Notes under the pieces: generated by a model
The model's database searches: none
Seen by the model: the letters and a program-made list of their open reading frames with translations, nothing else
Told to the model about the DNA's origin: nothing
Part shown: positions 63,724-64,000 of the stretch, in pieces
How the letters are laid out: each line of letters opens with the position of its first letter
Position numbering within the stretch: position 1 is the first letter of the stretch
Made by a program: the position numbers and the translations under genes
NCBI RefSeq assembly: GCF_014200455.1
Contig: NZ_JACHBW010000029.1
Span: forward strand, 1 to 64,000
Length of the DNA stretch: 64,000 nucleotides
Reading direction: 5' to 3'
Source of the DNA: Paraburkholderia bannensis
Lineage (GTDB): Bacteria; Pseudomonadota; Gammaproteobacteria; Burkholderiales; Burkholderiaceae

Positions 63724-63875
63724 CGTAGAACACAATAAATCTGTCAATCCAGATTGTTTCGGAAAGCCCCGTCACGCAACGAAAGTGGGGTGGCTGATTG
63801 ACAGTTTTATTGCCACTCGAAGCGCAATGAAAGTGTCAATCTACATGCGACCATATTGAATGTGTCAATTCGCCT
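63724..63875. repeat. end of a second Tn7-like element
   Basis: CGTAGAACACAATAAATCTG at 63724 is nearly the same as the outer end at 54742 (CGTAGAACAAAGCAAAGATG on the minus strand). Further TGTCAAT/ATTGACA sites follow: CTGTCAATCC near 63742, GATTGACAGTTTTATTG (63795-63811), AATGAAAGTGTCAATC near 63826 and ATTGAATGTGTCAATTCG near 63854. The element runs off the right edge of the window; no transposase gene is visible yet. Confidence 0.65.
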
Positions 63876-64000
63876 ACAACACAGCGAACGTCTTCTGACA
63901 GTCTTGTCCCTGATGCAAGTCGCGTTGGTTGCAGCAAGACGGTTGGTCTTGTCGAACGGCCAGTGTATGACGGTTCGAGGCGGCTCGTCCGAAATCCTGT

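Noticed and set aside
1..64000. tRNA, rRNA or riboswitch genes
   Set aside because: No cloverleaf with a CCA-proximal acceptor stem, rRNA core or known riboswitch motif was seen by eye; a covariance search would be needed to exclude them fully.

Overview
The window looks like part of a secondary replicon or genomic-island-rich stretch of a Burkholderia-group betaproteobacterium (Paraburkholderia, Caballeronia or Burkholderia). The basis is high-GC coding style, H-NS proteins with the YRDPxxGxTWSGRG motif, orphan type VI secretion (VgrG, PAAR, DUF4123, DUF3304) fragments, a small His-rich exported protein and many IS and tyrosine-recombinase remnants. No rRNA, tRNA, CRISPR array or replication-initiation gene was seen.

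Layout. 1-7.66 kb is decayed accessory DNA: a palindrome-bearing tandem repeat, a 31-bp triple repeat, a multiply frameshifted tyrosine recombinase, a broken AlbA/RecG-like ATPase gene, a broken vgrG C-terminus and a DUF3304 lipoprotein. 7.66-26.5 kb is an intact amine or opine catabolism island. It has a five-gene leftward operon (GNAT, hydroxyacid dehydrogenase, semialdehyde dehydrogenase, M14-type deacylase, cupin), a divergent PuuR-like XRE-cupin regulator, and a ten-gene rightward run (aldehyde dehydrogenase, HAD, amine oxidase, amino-acid-type ABC transporter, three-subunit opine/D-hydroxyproline-type dehydrogenase, AraC). After these come an Lrp regulator, a class III aminotransferase and a tartrate/malate-type dehydrogenase. 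A shared ATGA-N3-TCAT element sits on the -10 box of both divergent promoters.

26.7-35.2 kb holds an IS6 transposase, frameshifted DUF4123 and PAAR genes, two H-NS genes (one with two DNA-binding domains and a histone-H1-like tail), lipocalin, UspA and NhaA. 35.2-39.9 kb is a mosaic of IS110, IS5, IS3, Tn7-like and recombinase debris around a sugar-acid MFS transporter and an exported lactonase. 40.0-43.3 kb is a complete arsenic operon (arsR-arsC-acr3-arsH-arsN-like) whose promoter implies a leaderless arsR mRNA. 44.9-47 kb is an IS91-type element with an inverted internal segment and its recombinase; it has cut the 5' part off an FUSC/AaeB exporter gene. 49.4-52.2 kb is a receiver protein plus a hybrid histidine kinase broken by one stop codon.

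52.3-54.7 kb is a roughly 2.4-kb internally deleted Tn7-like transposon with TnsA-like, truncated TnsB-like and TniQ-like genes between inverted clusters of TnsB-type sites. 55.1-62.1 kb is a defence-like island between two partial recombinase genes. It contains (i) a rightward two-gene operon, here called the most novel locus: a Pol-beta-fold nucleotidyltransferase overlapping an unrecognised 280-residue protein, with G8 and G7 tracts; and (ii) a leftward three-gene operon whose architecture matches the Detocs anti-phage two-component system (large GHKL kinase, stand-alone receiver, receiver fused to a nucleoside-phosphorylase-like effector). The window ends in a second Tn7-like end inserted in the flanking recombinase gene.
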